In this document: in pieces, positions 1 to 7,546 of the stretch
Numbering within the stretch: position 1 is the stretch's first letter
How the letters are laid out: each line of letters begins with the position of its first letter
Assembly: GCF_900312975.1 (NCBI RefSeq)
Contig: NZ_LT990039.1
Location: 1,054,001 to 1,118,000, forward strand
Source of the DNA: Massilistercora timonensis
GTDB taxonomy: Bacteria > Bacillota > Clostridia > Lachnospirales > Lachnospiraceae
Direction: 5' to 3'
DNA length: 64,000 nucleotides
Translations under genes and position numbers: made by a program
The notes under the pieces: model-generated
Database searches by the model: none
Told to the model about the DNA's origin: nothing
The model's input: only the letters and a program-made list of their open reading frames with translations

Positions 1-414
1 CAGCGCATTTTCCTCATTCCAGGTCAGCATCATGGTGCGGACGCCGAATTCTTCATAATAGTAATTGATCTGGTCAATGTCTTCCCCAATGTAAGACAAT
101 CCTTCCAGGCCCATCATCACATTGATCTTGCCTTCTTTGGTTCCTTTCTCAAAATCTTCATATTTCCGGACAATGTTTAAGATATCCGCCGCGTCTTCCA
201 GTTCCTGCTTTACTGCCTTCTCGATCTCTTTGATCCTTCTCTTAGGATCTTCGTCGTGAGGCGGGTCGATCCACATTACAAAGGTTCCGCCCATCACGCC
301 GCCCTTCTGGAATTTGGGCAGCTGATACTTCCGGAAGATATCCCGCTCACCTTTCTGACTGTGCTGTACAATGTCATACCAGATATCTCCATGTGCATCA
401 AATAACTTTAACAT
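1..414 (-). CDS. Membrane dipeptidase (peptidase M19), partial
   Basis: The reverse strand is open from position 414 to the window edge, so only the N-terminal 138 codons are seen. The start reads MLKLFDAHGDIWYDI; the D-A-H-G-D segment fits the first metal-binding His-x-Asp of renal-dipeptidase-type M19 enzymes, and the later segment VMMGLEGLSYIGEDID also fits that family. Such zinc enzymes hydrolyse dipeptides, some with D-residues. Its ATG directly follows the stop codon of the D-serine dehydratase gene (TAA then ATG), so the two are in one operon, which suggests D-amino acid or dipeptide catabolism. The C-terminal catalytic half lies outside the window. Family assignment is good; substrate is inferred. 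Confidence 0.8.
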   Translation of the reverse strand, partial: MLKLFDAHGDIWYDIVQHSQKGERDIFRKYQLPKFQKGGVMGGTFVMWIDPPHDEDPKRRIKEIEKAVKQELEDAADILNIVRKYEDFEKGTKEGKINVMMGLEGLSYIGEDIDQINYYYEEFGVRTMMLTWNEENAL

Positions 415-1767
415 TTATCTGCCACCAGCTTTCTCTTCTGTCTCGATTGCTTTCTGAATATAGGATTCTCTTACGTCTTCCGGCACCAGGGAACCGCCTG
501 TCGCCCACACGATGTGGGAGGCCTTCTCCATCTTGTCCTCCAGTCCCTGCTCCTTCAGATATTCCAGGCACACATCCTCCGACTGGATCCTGCACGGACC
601 TGCAAACGCCGCGCAGGAACTGGGCTCGATAAATACATTTTCCCGGTCCAGAAGTTCCTTCATATACAGGTAAAGCTTCTCGTCCTCCAGGGTAAATTCG
701 CCGCTGAGAAGATGTTCCACCGCCTTCCCCACGAACCTGGAGGGGCGTCCCACCGCCAGTCCGTCGGCCTCTGTCTTCCCGGACAATCCAATATCCTGGA
801 CGCAGATCTCGCTGTGAAGGCCGGTGGCGATGCCAAGGACCATACAGCAGGCCTGAGTAGGCTCCTCGTAAAACACATGTACATGATCCCCGTAGACCAG
901 CTTCAGCCCGAAGGTCACGCCGCCCGGCGCGCCTCCCACGCCGCAGGGGATATAGACAAAGAGGGGATGGTCTGCGTCAACCACAACTCCCAGTTCATCC
1001 AGCTGCCCCTGAAGCCGCAGGGCCGCCACAGCGTATCCCAGGAACAGGCTGACAGAATTCTCATCATCCACGAAATAACTGCAGGGATCCTTCTCCGCCT
1101 CTGCCCGGCCCTGTTTCACTGCCGCTCCATAGTCTCCTGTATATTCGATCACCTGCACGTTCTTGGAACGCAGCAGATCCTTCTTCCACTGTTTCGCGTC
1201 CTGGGACATGTGGACGTACACCCGGAATCCCAGCGTGGCGCTGATGATCCCGATGGACAGGCCCAGGTTTCCGGTGGAGCCTACATGCACCGCATAGCGG
1301 GAGAAGAACTCCTTCATCTCCGGCTCCGCGAATTTCCCGTAATCCTCTTCCGGACGGATCATTCCCTGCTCCAGCGCCAGGTCCTCCGCATGCTTCAGGA
1401 TCTCATAGATCCCGCCTCGCGCCTTGACGGACCCTGCCGCCGCCAGATGGGAATCCATCTTCAGAAGAAGCCTGCCGGTAAGCCCTGCCTTCCAGGACTG
1501 GTTCAATTCCTCTTTCATCGCCTGGATCTCCCGCAGCGGAGATTCGATCAGGCCCTTCGTCTCTTCCGTGTCCGGGAAAGCCCGGCGGATGAAGGGGGCG
1601 AATCTCTGAAGGCGGGCCGCCGCCTCTTCCACATCCGCCATGGAAAGATCGATCTCTCTAAGCGCCTCTTCCGTCTTCCCATAGTATGGATTGATCCAGT
1701 TCACTTCCTGGGCATCGGCCAGTTTACGGACAATGGGCGCTTTCTGTTCTAATGCCTCAAGATTCAT
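415..1767 (-). CDS. dsdA: D-serine ammonia-lyase (D-serine dehydratase)
   Basis: A 450-residue PLP enzyme that converts D-serine to pyruvate and ammonia in the cytoplasm. The PLP lysine is visible as K115 in GSVKARGG, and the glycine-rich phosphate loop as STGNLGLSIG near residue 167. Length and the conserved IPCGVGGAPGG segment match DsdA rather than threonine dehydratases. The start ATG overlaps the stop of the upstream small gene (ATGA), and the dipeptidase follows with no gap, so the three form a tight operon read leftwards. It probably serves both detoxification of D-serine, which interferes with wall precursors, and its use as a carbon and nitrogen source. No DsdC-type regulator is seen nearby. 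Confidence 0.95.
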   Translation of the reverse strand: MNLEALEQKAPIVRKLADAQEVNWINPYYGKTEEALREIDLSMADVEEAAARLQRFAPFIRRAFPDTEETKGLIESPLREIQAMKEELNQSWKAGLTGRLLLKMDSHLAAAGSVKARGGIYEILKHAEDLALEQGMIRPEEDYGKFAEPEMKEFFSRYAVHVGSTGNLGLSIGIISATLGFRVYVHMSQDAKQWKKDLLRSKNVQVIEYTGDYGAAVKQGRAEAEKDPCSYFVDDENSVSLFLGYAVAALRLQGQLDELGVVVDADHPLFVYIPCGVGGAPGGVTFGLKLVYGDHVHVFYEEPTQACCMVLGIATGLHSEICVQDIGLSGKTEADGLAVGRPSRFVGKAVEHLLSGEFTLEDEKLYLYMKELLDRENVFIEPSSCAAFAGPCRIQSEDVCLEYLKEQGLEDKMEKASHIVWATGGSLVPEDVRESYIQKAIETEEKAGGR

Positions 1768-2117
1768 AAAAGCTCCCCTTTCTTCGCCAGGATCGCCTCA
1801 ACCACCGCGCAGGCCGGGCAGTCGCAGTAAACCGCGCCCTGAGCCTTGATCTGTCTCCCGTGCTCCGCAACATTGGGCGCATTGTCGCCGAATACAGCAG
1901 CTCCCGCCTCAGACTCCGCGAACGCGATCAGGCCATCCACCGTCACGATGTCCTCCTCCAGCTCCGCAATATATTTCTTCGTCTCTTCTGCTTCCCGCTC
2001 TGTACCTACAGCGTCAAGCCAGCTCTGGGCCGCGTCTTTAGCCTCCTGGGAACAGGTGGGCGCCTGGATCAGTTCCCTGGTCTTCTCAACTACATACTCT
2101 AACGTTTCTCTGTTCAT
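1764..2117 (-). CDS. Small conserved protein of dsdA operon, function unknown
   Basis: A 117-residue soluble acidic protein. I chose the ATG at 2117, eight bases after AGGCGAGG; a GTG nine bases upstream is also in frame but too close to that site. The N-terminal half is helical and charged, and the C-terminal half holds a YCDCPAC cysteine cluster that could bind metal. Its stop overlaps the dsdA start, which implies translational coupling. I do not recognise a defined function; similar small proteins are sometimes labelled as chaperones, but nothing in this sequence supports that. A role linked to D-serine dehydratase or its PLP chemistry is possible only by context. Confidence 0.7.
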   Translation of the reverse strand: MNRETLEYVVEKTRELIQAPTCSQEAKDAAQSWLDAVGTEREAEETKKYIAELEEDIVTVDGLIAFAESEAGAAVFGDNAPNVAEHGRQIKAQGAVYCDCPACAVVEAILAKKGELL

Positions 2118-2198
2118 ACGAAACACCTCGCCTTTCCTGAATCTGTTCCTATTTTAGCACACTTTTCAGACAATTCCTATGGAAAAGGGACAAAAATT

Positions 2199-2387
2199 TT
2201 ACATCTGTTTCCTGACGATCCGGTAGTCGTCCCCGTTCCGGTAATAAGGGCACTCATAGTGAGAGTCTGAGATCAGACGGATGTACTCATCCTCATCCAT
2301 GTCCATATCGCAGACATATTCCTCATAATCCTCATCAAAGGTGTAATAAGTGCAGGTCTCGCAGCTTACGGCAGTTTTCCCGGCCAT
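2199..2387 (-). CDS. Small Cys-rich acidic protein (DUF6472-like)
   Basis: A 62-residue protein beginning MAGKTAVSCETCTYY, with the start at 2387 supported by AGGAG five bases upstream. Two CxxC-like pairs (SCETC near the N-terminus, and a later C with CPYY) and a very acidic middle suggest a small metal-binding fold. The sequence type matches the short DUF6472 proteins common in Lachnospiraceae, as I remember them. It stands alone, read leftwards, divergent from the selenoprotein gene. Function unknown. Confidence 0.65.
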   Translation of the reverse strand: MAGKTAVSCETCTYYTFDEDYEEYVCDMDMDEDEYIRLISDSHYECPYYRNGDDYRIVRKQM

Positions 2388-2587
2388 TATGCTCTCCTCT
2401 TTTCCTTCGGGCAGGATCACAACTGCCCTTTTTCTATGTTCTTCTCTGCTATTATATCCTTTTCCGCCTGATCCTGCCAGGTTATTTTAGATCATCCTCT
2501 CTGTGATCTGGTCACAGAACTCTTCTCCCTCCTTCGCTATAATAAACTCATCATTGAAATAAGAAATTGAAAAAGGAGGACTGACCT

Positions 2588-2884
2588 ATGACCTTTCAGT
2601 TAGAAGAACGCCTGAAAACCTACATGCAGGAAAACCAGCAGCGGGACATCCTGATCTCCCCGGAAATGTGCAACACCTGAGGCGGCCCTATGTTAAATAT
2701 ATCAGCAAGGTTTGTTGATCCGGACGAGGCGCTGGCCTTAAAAAACAAGCAATACCACAGTTTCCCCCACGACCTGGGCTCTGTCTACATCCGTCAGATC
2801 CCGGCATCCAGAGCCAAAACCGTCTCTCTTGGCCTGTCCCGCTTCTTTAAGCGGATCACCGTAGACGGTATATACTCTGCATAG
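2588..2884 (+). CDS. CC/Se-motif selenoprotein (UGA = Sec31)
   Basis: The reading frame starts at ATG 2588 after a strong AAAGGAGG site, meets an in-frame TGA at 2678-2680, and continues in the same frame to TAG 2882-2884, giving 98 residues. Around the TGA the protein reads CNT-U-GGPMLNISARF. The downstream part begins with no ribosome site of its own and keeps coding character, so this is read-through, not two genes. A hairpin with a GGU apical loop lies 20-38 bases after the TGA, the spacing expected of a bacterial SECIS. This fits the small CC/Se-motif (seleno)protein family, in which Cys replaces Sec in relatives. Function is unknown; redox or metal binding through the Cys-Asn-Thr-Sec site is inferred. 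A terminator follows. Confidence 0.85.
2701..2719 (+). promoter_or_regulatory. SECIS-like hairpin for Sec insertion
   Basis: An 8-bp stem (2701-2708 with 2712-2719, one G-U pair) closed by the loop GGT, starting 20 bases downstream of the in-frame TGA. Bacterial SECIS elements sit within the coding region just after the UGA and bind SelB through a short loop containing GG. The match in spacing and loop supports selenocysteine at codon 31. Confidence 0.7.
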
Positions 2885-2896
2885 ACAACATAAAAG

Positions 2897-2930
2897 AATC
2901 CGAAAGTCCCCCGCTTTCGGATTTCTTTTC
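2897..2930 (+). terminator. Terminator after selenoprotein gene
   Basis: Perfect 10-bp stem AATCCGAAAG/CTTTCGGATT with a 7-base loop, followed by a T-rich tail. Confidence 0.85.
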
Positions 2931-3006
2931 ATTTTGCTCTATTACCTGCCCTGAATCTGTGGTATGATGGTTTCACTGAAGAAAACTCGGAAAGGAAGGA
3001 TTCCTT

Positions 3007-4143
3007 ATGAATAGAAAACGGCTGGCTCTCGGCATACTGACCCTGATCCTGATCGTCCTCTTTCTCAAATACAGCGACTCTGTGATGGGAACACTGGCTG
3101 ATCTTACCGGGATCATCAAACCTCTGGCCATTGGCTGCGCCATCGCCTATATCCTGAACATCCTGGTGACACGGATCGAACGGCTTCCCTTCTTCCGGGA
3201 GCCCGGCGCTCCTCTCTACAGAGTGCGCCGCCCCATCAGCATCCTGTGTTCCATTGGACTGATCATCGCGGCCATCGCGCTGATCATCCTGCTGGTCATC
3301 CCCCAGCTTGCAGACGCCATCGGCGTACTGGTCAAAGAGATCCCAAGCGCGGTCTCCCAGTTTATCGCCTGGCTCTCCGCCCATGATCAGGACTGGCCCC
3401 AGCTGCAGAAATTCCTCAACTCCCTGGACATGGACTGGCCCCACCTCCTTCAGCAGGCGGCGGCCCGTATCACCAGCGGCCTGAGCGACATTTTCTCATC
3501 TACCATCTATATCCTGGGCAGCATCGGCTCCCTGATCATAAACTTTGTCGTGGCAGTGATCTTCTCCATCTACATCCTGGCCGGCCGGGAACGGCTGTTC
3601 CACCAGTTCCAGACACTGGCGAAGACCTACCTGCAGGAAAAATGGTATCACCGGCTGGATGTGGTGATCTCCACCGCCCACGATACATTTACCCGATTTA
3701 TCATCGGCCAGTGTACGGAAGCGGTGATCCTGGGCGCCTTGTGTACCGTCGGCATGTCCATCTTCCGGTTCCCCTACGCCAGCATGATCGGAACCCTGAT
3801 CGGCGCCACCGCGCTGCTGCCGGTTGTGGGCGCATACCTGGGCGCTTTCGTAGGCGCCTTCATGATCTCCACCGTCAATCCCATCCAGGCTCTGGGCTTC
3901 CTGGTCTTCATCGTGGTCCTGCAGCAGCTGGAAGGCAACCTGATCTACCCCAGAGTGGTAGGCTCTTCCGTAGGCCTTCCGGGGATCTGGGTGCTGGCCG
4001 CCGTCACCATCGGCGGCGGGCTGAACGGCGTAGTGGGCATGCTGCTGGCAGTGCCTATCACAGCCACGATCTACAAGCTCCTGCAACGGGATGTAAGACG
4101 GCGGCAGAAAGTAACTGTGAAAGAAGAAAACAGCGCAAACTAA
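3007..4143 (+). CDS. AI-2E family transporter (YdbI/PerM type)
   Basis: A 378-residue polytopic membrane protein with about eight predicted membrane spans: two at residues 5-50, one near 78-100, a large central extracytoplasmic or amphipathic segment, then spans around 180-200, 235-300 and 325-365. The C-terminal block ending in GLPGIWVLAAVTIGGGLNGVVGMLLAVP is the hallmark of the AI-2E/UPF0118 family. Members include exporters of autoinducer-2-like molecules and Na+/H+ antiporters, so the cargo here is not known. It has a good Shine-Dalgarno (GGAAAGGA) and sits alone between two terminators, so it is probably monocistronic. Confidence 0.9.
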   Translation: MNRKRLALGILTLILIVLFLKYSDSVMGTLADLTGIIKPLAIGCAIAYILNILVTRIERLPFFREPGAPLYRVRRPISILCSIGLIIAAIALIILLVIPQLADAIGVLVKEIPSAVSQFIAWLSAHDQDWPQLQKFLNSLDMDWPHLLQQAAARITSGLSDIFSSTIYILGSIGSLIINFVVAVIFSIYILAGRERLFHQFQTLAKTYLQEKWYHRLDVVISTAHDTFTRFIIGQCTEAVILGALCTVGMSIFRFPYASMIGTLIGATALLPVVGAYLGAFVGAFMISTVNPIQALGFLVFIVVLQQLEGNLIYPRVVGSSVGLPGIWVLAAVTIGGGLNGVVGMLLAVPITATIYKLLQRDVRRRQKVTVKEENSAN

Positions 4144-4146
4144 AAG

Positions 4147-4192
4147 AATCCCTACAGAACGCTATCTTAAGTTCAACGTTCTGCAGGGATTT
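4147..4192. terminator. Bidirectional terminator
   Basis: A long stem AATCCCT-CAGAACG / CGTTCTG-AGGGATT between two convergent genes, with A-rich left and T-rich right edges, so it can serve both strands. Confidence 0.8.
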
Positions 4193-4194
4193 TC

Positions 4195-5046
4195 CTATTC
4201 TTTGGGAAACCTGCTGTTAAATTTATCCAGCGCCAGCGCGCAGATGATCCCCGCCACCAGACAGACTCCGTTTACCACCATGGAACTTACGGATTCTGTG
4301 AAGCCCTTCACCGGGATGATCATGATGGTGGCCGCGGTCACGATCCCCACGATCGCGTGGAACGCATAAGAATAATGACGCTGGAACAAGGTGTCCACGC
4401 CTCTTGCCAGGCAGATCACCGTCACCACTGCCCCGACGCCGCTGGCACCCAGCACCTGCAGGTCCAGGTGCCCCAGACCGTCTACAAAAGGCGTATAGAG
4501 ACCCAGAGGCATAAGCAGTGTGGAGAAACTCATCCCCGGCGCGATAATACTGAGCGCCAGGCAGAACCCGCAGAACACATACCATCCGGTGTTGGGCCGG
4601 ATCTCTACGTTCAACACGTTCAGCGTGGTCAGAAGCAGGATGATCACAAGGAACGCGATCACCATGGAGATCCAGGAACCGGCGCTGCGGCCCTCCTGTC
4701 CCGCTTCCCGCATAAGAGAAGGCAGCATTCCGGCGATCAGGCCGATAAACACACATACCGACGGGTCCGGATATTTCTCCAGGAAAAATGCCAGCAGATT
4801 GGCGATCCCCAGAAATCCCACGGCTGCGCCGATGATCACCGGCAGAAGCTTTGGCACATGGGTGCGAAAACGTTTAAAAGGGCTGGACAACAATTCCATC
4901 ACCGGCCGGTAGATCCCAAAAATTACGCAGAGCACACCGCCAGAGATTCCAGGAAGCACCGCTCCCAGGCCGATCAGCGCCCCCTGGAGAAGGCGGATCA
5001 GGAAGAAGGCTCTTGGCTGACTATCCGTTTTTTTCTGTTCTATCAT
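4195..5046 (-). CDS. DUF368 family polyprenyl-phosphate translocase
   Basis: A 283-residue integral membrane protein with 8-9 hydrophobic spans. The N-terminal segment GALIGLGAVLPGISGGVLCVIFGIY and the later IIAPGMSFSTLLMPLGLY are the paired DUF368 signature repeats. DUF368 proteins (PopT) have been shown to recycle undecaprenyl phosphate across the membrane, supporting wall synthesis. I set the start at ATG 5046 after AAAGGAG; an upstream in-frame start at 5082 has no clear ribosome site. It is convergent with the AI-2E transporter and divergent from the GGDEF gene. Family assignment is firm; exact substrate is by homology. Confidence 0.88.
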   Translation of the reverse strand: MIEQKKTDSQPRAFFLIRLLQGALIGLGAVLPGISGGVLCVIFGIYRPVMELLSSPFKRFRTHVPKLLPVIIGAAVGFLGIANLLAFFLEKYPDPSVCVFIGLIAGMLPSLMREAGQEGRSAGSWISMVIAFLVIILLLTTLNVLNVEIRPNTGWYVFCGFCLALSIIAPGMSFSTLLMPLGLYTPFVDGLGHLDLQVLGASGVGAVVTVICLARGVDTLFQRHYSYAFHAIVGIVTAATIMIIPVKGFTESVSSMVVNGVCLVAGIICALALDKFNSRFPKE

Positions 5047-5177
5047 TAAAATCAATCTCCTTTTCTTTCTGGAAGAATACAAAGTCTTTCATAAAATATC
5101 ATCAATCTTTTGTCTCTGTCAACCGCTTTTTCTTTCTGACCCTATTTCTTAACTTCCTCTTAACAAGAATCCGAAGA

Positions 5178-5206
5178 TTGTATCTTTCCTTTTTTTATTG
5201 TATAAT
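5178..5206 (+). promoter_or_regulatory. Sigma-A-type promoter of GGDEF gene
   Basis: TTGTAT (5178-5183), 17-base spacer, TATAAT (5201-5206), 30 bases ahead of the coding start. Confidence 0.7.
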
Positions 5207-5236
5207 GTCTGTACTTATTTATAGGAGTGAATTGTT

Positions 5237-6622
5237 TTGAAAGCATTTTTTGCACAACAGGAACCCCGCCCCTTCCAGGGCTACCTGCTGGCCGGCCTGA
5301 TCGCCGTAGAACTGCTGATGTCTTTTTCCTTCCTGGGCTATATTCATATCCGGCCGATCTCTGTTACATTTGCATATATCCCCGTTCTTCTGGCCGGCTG
5401 TCTGATCGGCCCAAAGGCCTCTGTTCTCCTGGGACTTGTATTCGGTCTGGCAAGTATGTGGAAGGCTTCTGCCCCTTACGTGGCGGAGGGAGACCGCATT
5501 TTCTCCCCCTTTCTCAGCCAGAAGCCTCTGGAAAGCATTCTCCTGAGTGTCGGAAGTAGAGTTTTATTCGGATTTCTTATAGGAATCCTCTTTTTGCTTG
5601 CACGAAAAGCCCGCAGACAGCTTCTCTTTATCGTGATGATCGCGCTGGCAGGAAGATGTCTGCATTCATTTCTCGTATATTCCGCAATGGGGATCCTGTT
5701 TCCGGAAGCCGGTTTCCATGCCGCTGACACCTTATCTGACCTGGGATCTCCCAACAGTCTGTTGACTTCTGTTCTGACCGCCATTGTGGTGATCCTTAGT
5801 TTTCACGCTCTGAATACCGATGCGTTCCATCGATTTGAAGAAAATCTGCTGGCCTCGCAAGAGTCCAGGCTGATGGAGCCAAAGCGGGTTTCCCCTTCCA
5901 TATATATTATCCTGATTTCTCTGATATCCGCAAGCGCGATTGCCTTTTATTTTGTTCAGCGCATGAATTTTGTCCTGAACACCAGCGGCTACGATCTGGA
6001 CAAAACAACCCGCTACAACCTGTTCCACCTGCAGATCCAGTTCCTGCTGGGCCTGCTCGCCCTTGCCTTTTTGATGTCGTTATTCCTTTTCCTGGTCTAC
6101 AGGCACACAGCCCACATGCGCTATGAAGCCAAGATGGATTCCCTTACGCAGATAGCCAACCGCAACGGATTTTTCTCCCTCTGCCAGCAGGCCTTGAGCG
6201 AATTATCTCTCCCTCAGGAGACCGCGGAATATTTTATGATCCTGGATGTGGATCATTTCAAACAGATCAACGACACCTTCGGTCATCCCCAGGGCGACAA
6301 AGTTCTCTGCGATGTGGCCCGGATCCTCAGAGAAATTTTTACCGGGAAAGCAGTTTTTGGGCGCCTGGGCGGAGATGAATTCGCCGTTCTGGTGTCTTCT
6401 CCCGTCACAGCAGAAGAACTGAAGGAAATTCTGAACGCCTTTCAGGCAAAGGTTCATAGCATCCCCTGCGCGGACCATCGGGTCTCCTGCAGCATTGGCG
6501 CCGTACCCATCGCTCCCCATCAGGACATTGATCTGCTCTATCACAGGGCCGATCACTGCCTGTATCTGGCCAAAAGCAGGGGCCGGGATCAGTTCTATAT
6601 CTCGGACTCCCTTTTTACTTAA
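5237..6622 (+). CDS. Membrane GGDEF diguanylate cyclase with ECF-S-like sensor
   Basis: A 461-residue protein starting at TTG 5237, nine bases after AGGAG. Residues 15-195 carry five or six membrane spans resembling an ECF-transporter S component (IRPISVTFAYIPVLLAGCLIGP), a sensor module used in Firmicute GGDEF proteins. Two further spans lie at 220-241 and 266-288. The catalytic domain occupies 297-455 with an intact GGDEF at 378-382 and DVDHFKQINDTFGH upstream, so it should make cyclic di-GMP from two GTP. No RxxD inhibitory site is visible five residues before the motif, so product feedback may be weak. Monocistronic; the input ligand is unknown. Confidence 0.9.
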   Translation: MKAFFAQQEPRPFQGYLLAGLIAVELLMSFSFLGYIHIRPISVTFAYIPVLLAGCLIGPKASVLLGLVFGLASMWKASAPYVAEGDRIFSPFLSQKPLESILLSVGSRVLFGFLIGILFLLARKARRQLLFIVMIALAGRCLHSFLVYSAMGILFPEAGFHAADTLSDLGSPNSLLTSVLTAIVVILSFHALNTDAFHRFEENLLASQESRLMEPKRVSPSIYIILISLISASAIAFYFVQRMNFVLNTSGYDLDKTTRYNLFHLQIQFLLGLLALAFLMSLFLFLVYRHTAHMRYEAKMDSLTQIANRNGFFSLCQQALSELSLPQETAEYFMILDVDHFKQINDTFGHPQGDKVLCDVARILREIFTGKAVFGRLGGDEFAVLVSSPVTAEELKEILNAFQAKVHSIPCADHRVSCSIGAVPIAPHQDIDLLYHRADHCLYLAKSRGRDQFYISDSLFT

Positions 6623-6662
6623 TTCCTTCTTAAGATTTTTTCGATTTCTTTTAGGATCTGAT

Positions 6663-6692
6663 CACATTTTGGTCACATTTCTTCTTTATACT
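6663..6692 (+). promoter_or_regulatory. Direct-repeat operator and -10 element ahead of RNA candidate
   Basis: Two copies of TCACATTT at an 11-bp period (6663-6670 and 6674-6681) lie just upstream of a TATACT -10 box at 6687-6692. Repeats with this period are typical of OmpR/PhoP-family response-regulator sites. A very similar arrangement occurs upstream of position 19860. Confidence 0.5.
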
Positions 6693-6698
6693 GTAGGA

Positions 6699-6787
6699 CA
6701 GATAGTTGAACAGCACATCAACTATCTCCCCCCTCATTAAGTAAAGCCTCTGGAATGCAAATTCCGGAGGCGGCGCTTTTACTCTCA
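6699..6787 (+). ncRNA. Candidate small RNA with C-rich single strand
   Basis: No open frame of use is present. Downstream of the TATACT box the predicted transcript folds into a 9-bp hairpin (GATAGTTGA/TCAACTATC), an unpaired TCCCCCCT stretch, then a terminator-like hairpin (GCCTC-GGAAT/ATTCC-GAGGC, 6746-6771) followed by a short T-run. A C-rich loop between two hairpins is the layout of Firmicute sRNAs that pair with Shine-Dalgarno sequences. It could instead be an untranslated leader for the gene at 6935, but a further strong hairpin lies between them. Inferred from sequence only. Confidence 0.45.
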
Positions 6788-6813
6788 TTCCTTTTAGATA
6801 ACAACGACAACGG

Positions 6814-6840
6814 ATCCCGCGGACAAAAAGTCCGCGGGAT
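6814..6840 (+). terminator. Strong hairpin before zinc-ribbon gene
   Basis: Perfect 11-bp stem ATCCCGCGGAC/GTCCGCGGGAT with a five-A loop, followed by a weak T-rich tail. Probably isolates the upstream RNA unit from the gene at 6935. Confidence 0.6.
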
Positions 6841-6934
6841 TTCGCTTTAATTGTGTAAAATCTATAGCCATACACGCCTGCATGTGGTATGATGTTTGTG
6901 AATTTTATTTTTACGATATGAGGAGGAGATACCA

Positions 6935-7480
6935 ATGAAATATTGTACAAAATGTGGCGCATCCTGCACTGACAACGCTCAATTCTGCCCAGAGTGCGGA
7001 AGCCCGCTTCCCCAGGGCGCTCCTACACCCAACGCTGCCGGCGGCCAGGCAGGCGGACAGGGACAATACAATTATGGCAACGCCCAGAACTACCAGGCAC
7101 AGCCCGGCGGACCTGGCTATCAGAATCAGGGGTCTTCCAACTTCGGGATCACACCCAGAAGCATCCCGGTAGCCATCATTCTTACCATCGTTACCTGCGG
7201 AATCTACGGACTCTACTGGCTGATCAAACTTAACGACGAAGTTAATCAGCTCTCCGGAGAGTACCAGGCTACCAGCGGCGGCATGGTTCTTGTATTTACC
7301 ATCATCACCTGCGGGATCTACGGCTGGTACTGGCTGTACAAGATGGGCGACCGCTGCGACAGGATCAAGGGAATGAACGGAAGCTCCGGCATCCTGTATC
7401 TGATCCTTGGCATCTTTGGACTGAGCATTGTAAGCTACTGCCTGATCCAGGATACCATCAACAAAGCCATCGGCGCATAA
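6935..7480 (+). CDS. Zinc-ribbon DUF4234 membrane protein
   Basis: 181 residues. Residues 1-25 form a zinc ribbon with two CxxC pairs (CTKC and CPEC). Residues 30-70 are a Gly/Gln/Asn/Pro-rich low-complexity linker. The C-terminal part carries three membrane segments containing the duplicated TCGIYG-YWL motif (near residues 88-98 and 122-132), the DUF4234 signature. The start follows GAGGAGGAG. Cytoplasmic zinc ribbon plus membrane anchor suggests a sensing or scaffold role, but none has been established. Monocistronic, with an extended -10 box (TGTGGTATGAT, 6887-6897) upstream and a terminator after it. Confidence 0.85.
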   Translation: MKYCTKCGASCTDNAQFCPECGSPLPQGAPTPNAAGGQAGGQGQYNYGNAQNYQAQPGGPGYQNQGSSNFGITPRSIPVAIILTIVTCGIYGLYWLIKLNDEVNQLSGEYQATSGGMVLVFTIITCGIYGWYWLYKMGDRCDRIKGMNGSSGILYLILGIFGLSIVSYCLIQDTINKAIGA

Positions 7481-7495
7481 AAAAAGTCATGAAGA

Positions 7496-7529
7496 AGACC
7501 AGGGAAGATTTTCTCTCCCTGGTCTTTTT
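7496..7529 (+). terminator. Terminator after zinc-ribbon gene
   Basis: Stem AGACCAGGGA/TCCCTGGTCT with a short loop and a T-run. Confidence 0.85.
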
Positions 7530-7546
7530 ATGCTCGGATCTCTTTC

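Noticed and set aside
514-1752. A 412-codon frame on the forward strand
   Set aside because: It is antisense to dsdA, whose family motifs are clear; the forward translation is Arg/His/Leu-rich without any domain.
2678-2680. TGA as a nonsense mutation making a pseudogene
   Set aside because: The frame stays open on both sides with a conserved-looking CNT-U-GGP context and a SECIS-like hairpin, so selenocysteine is the better reading.
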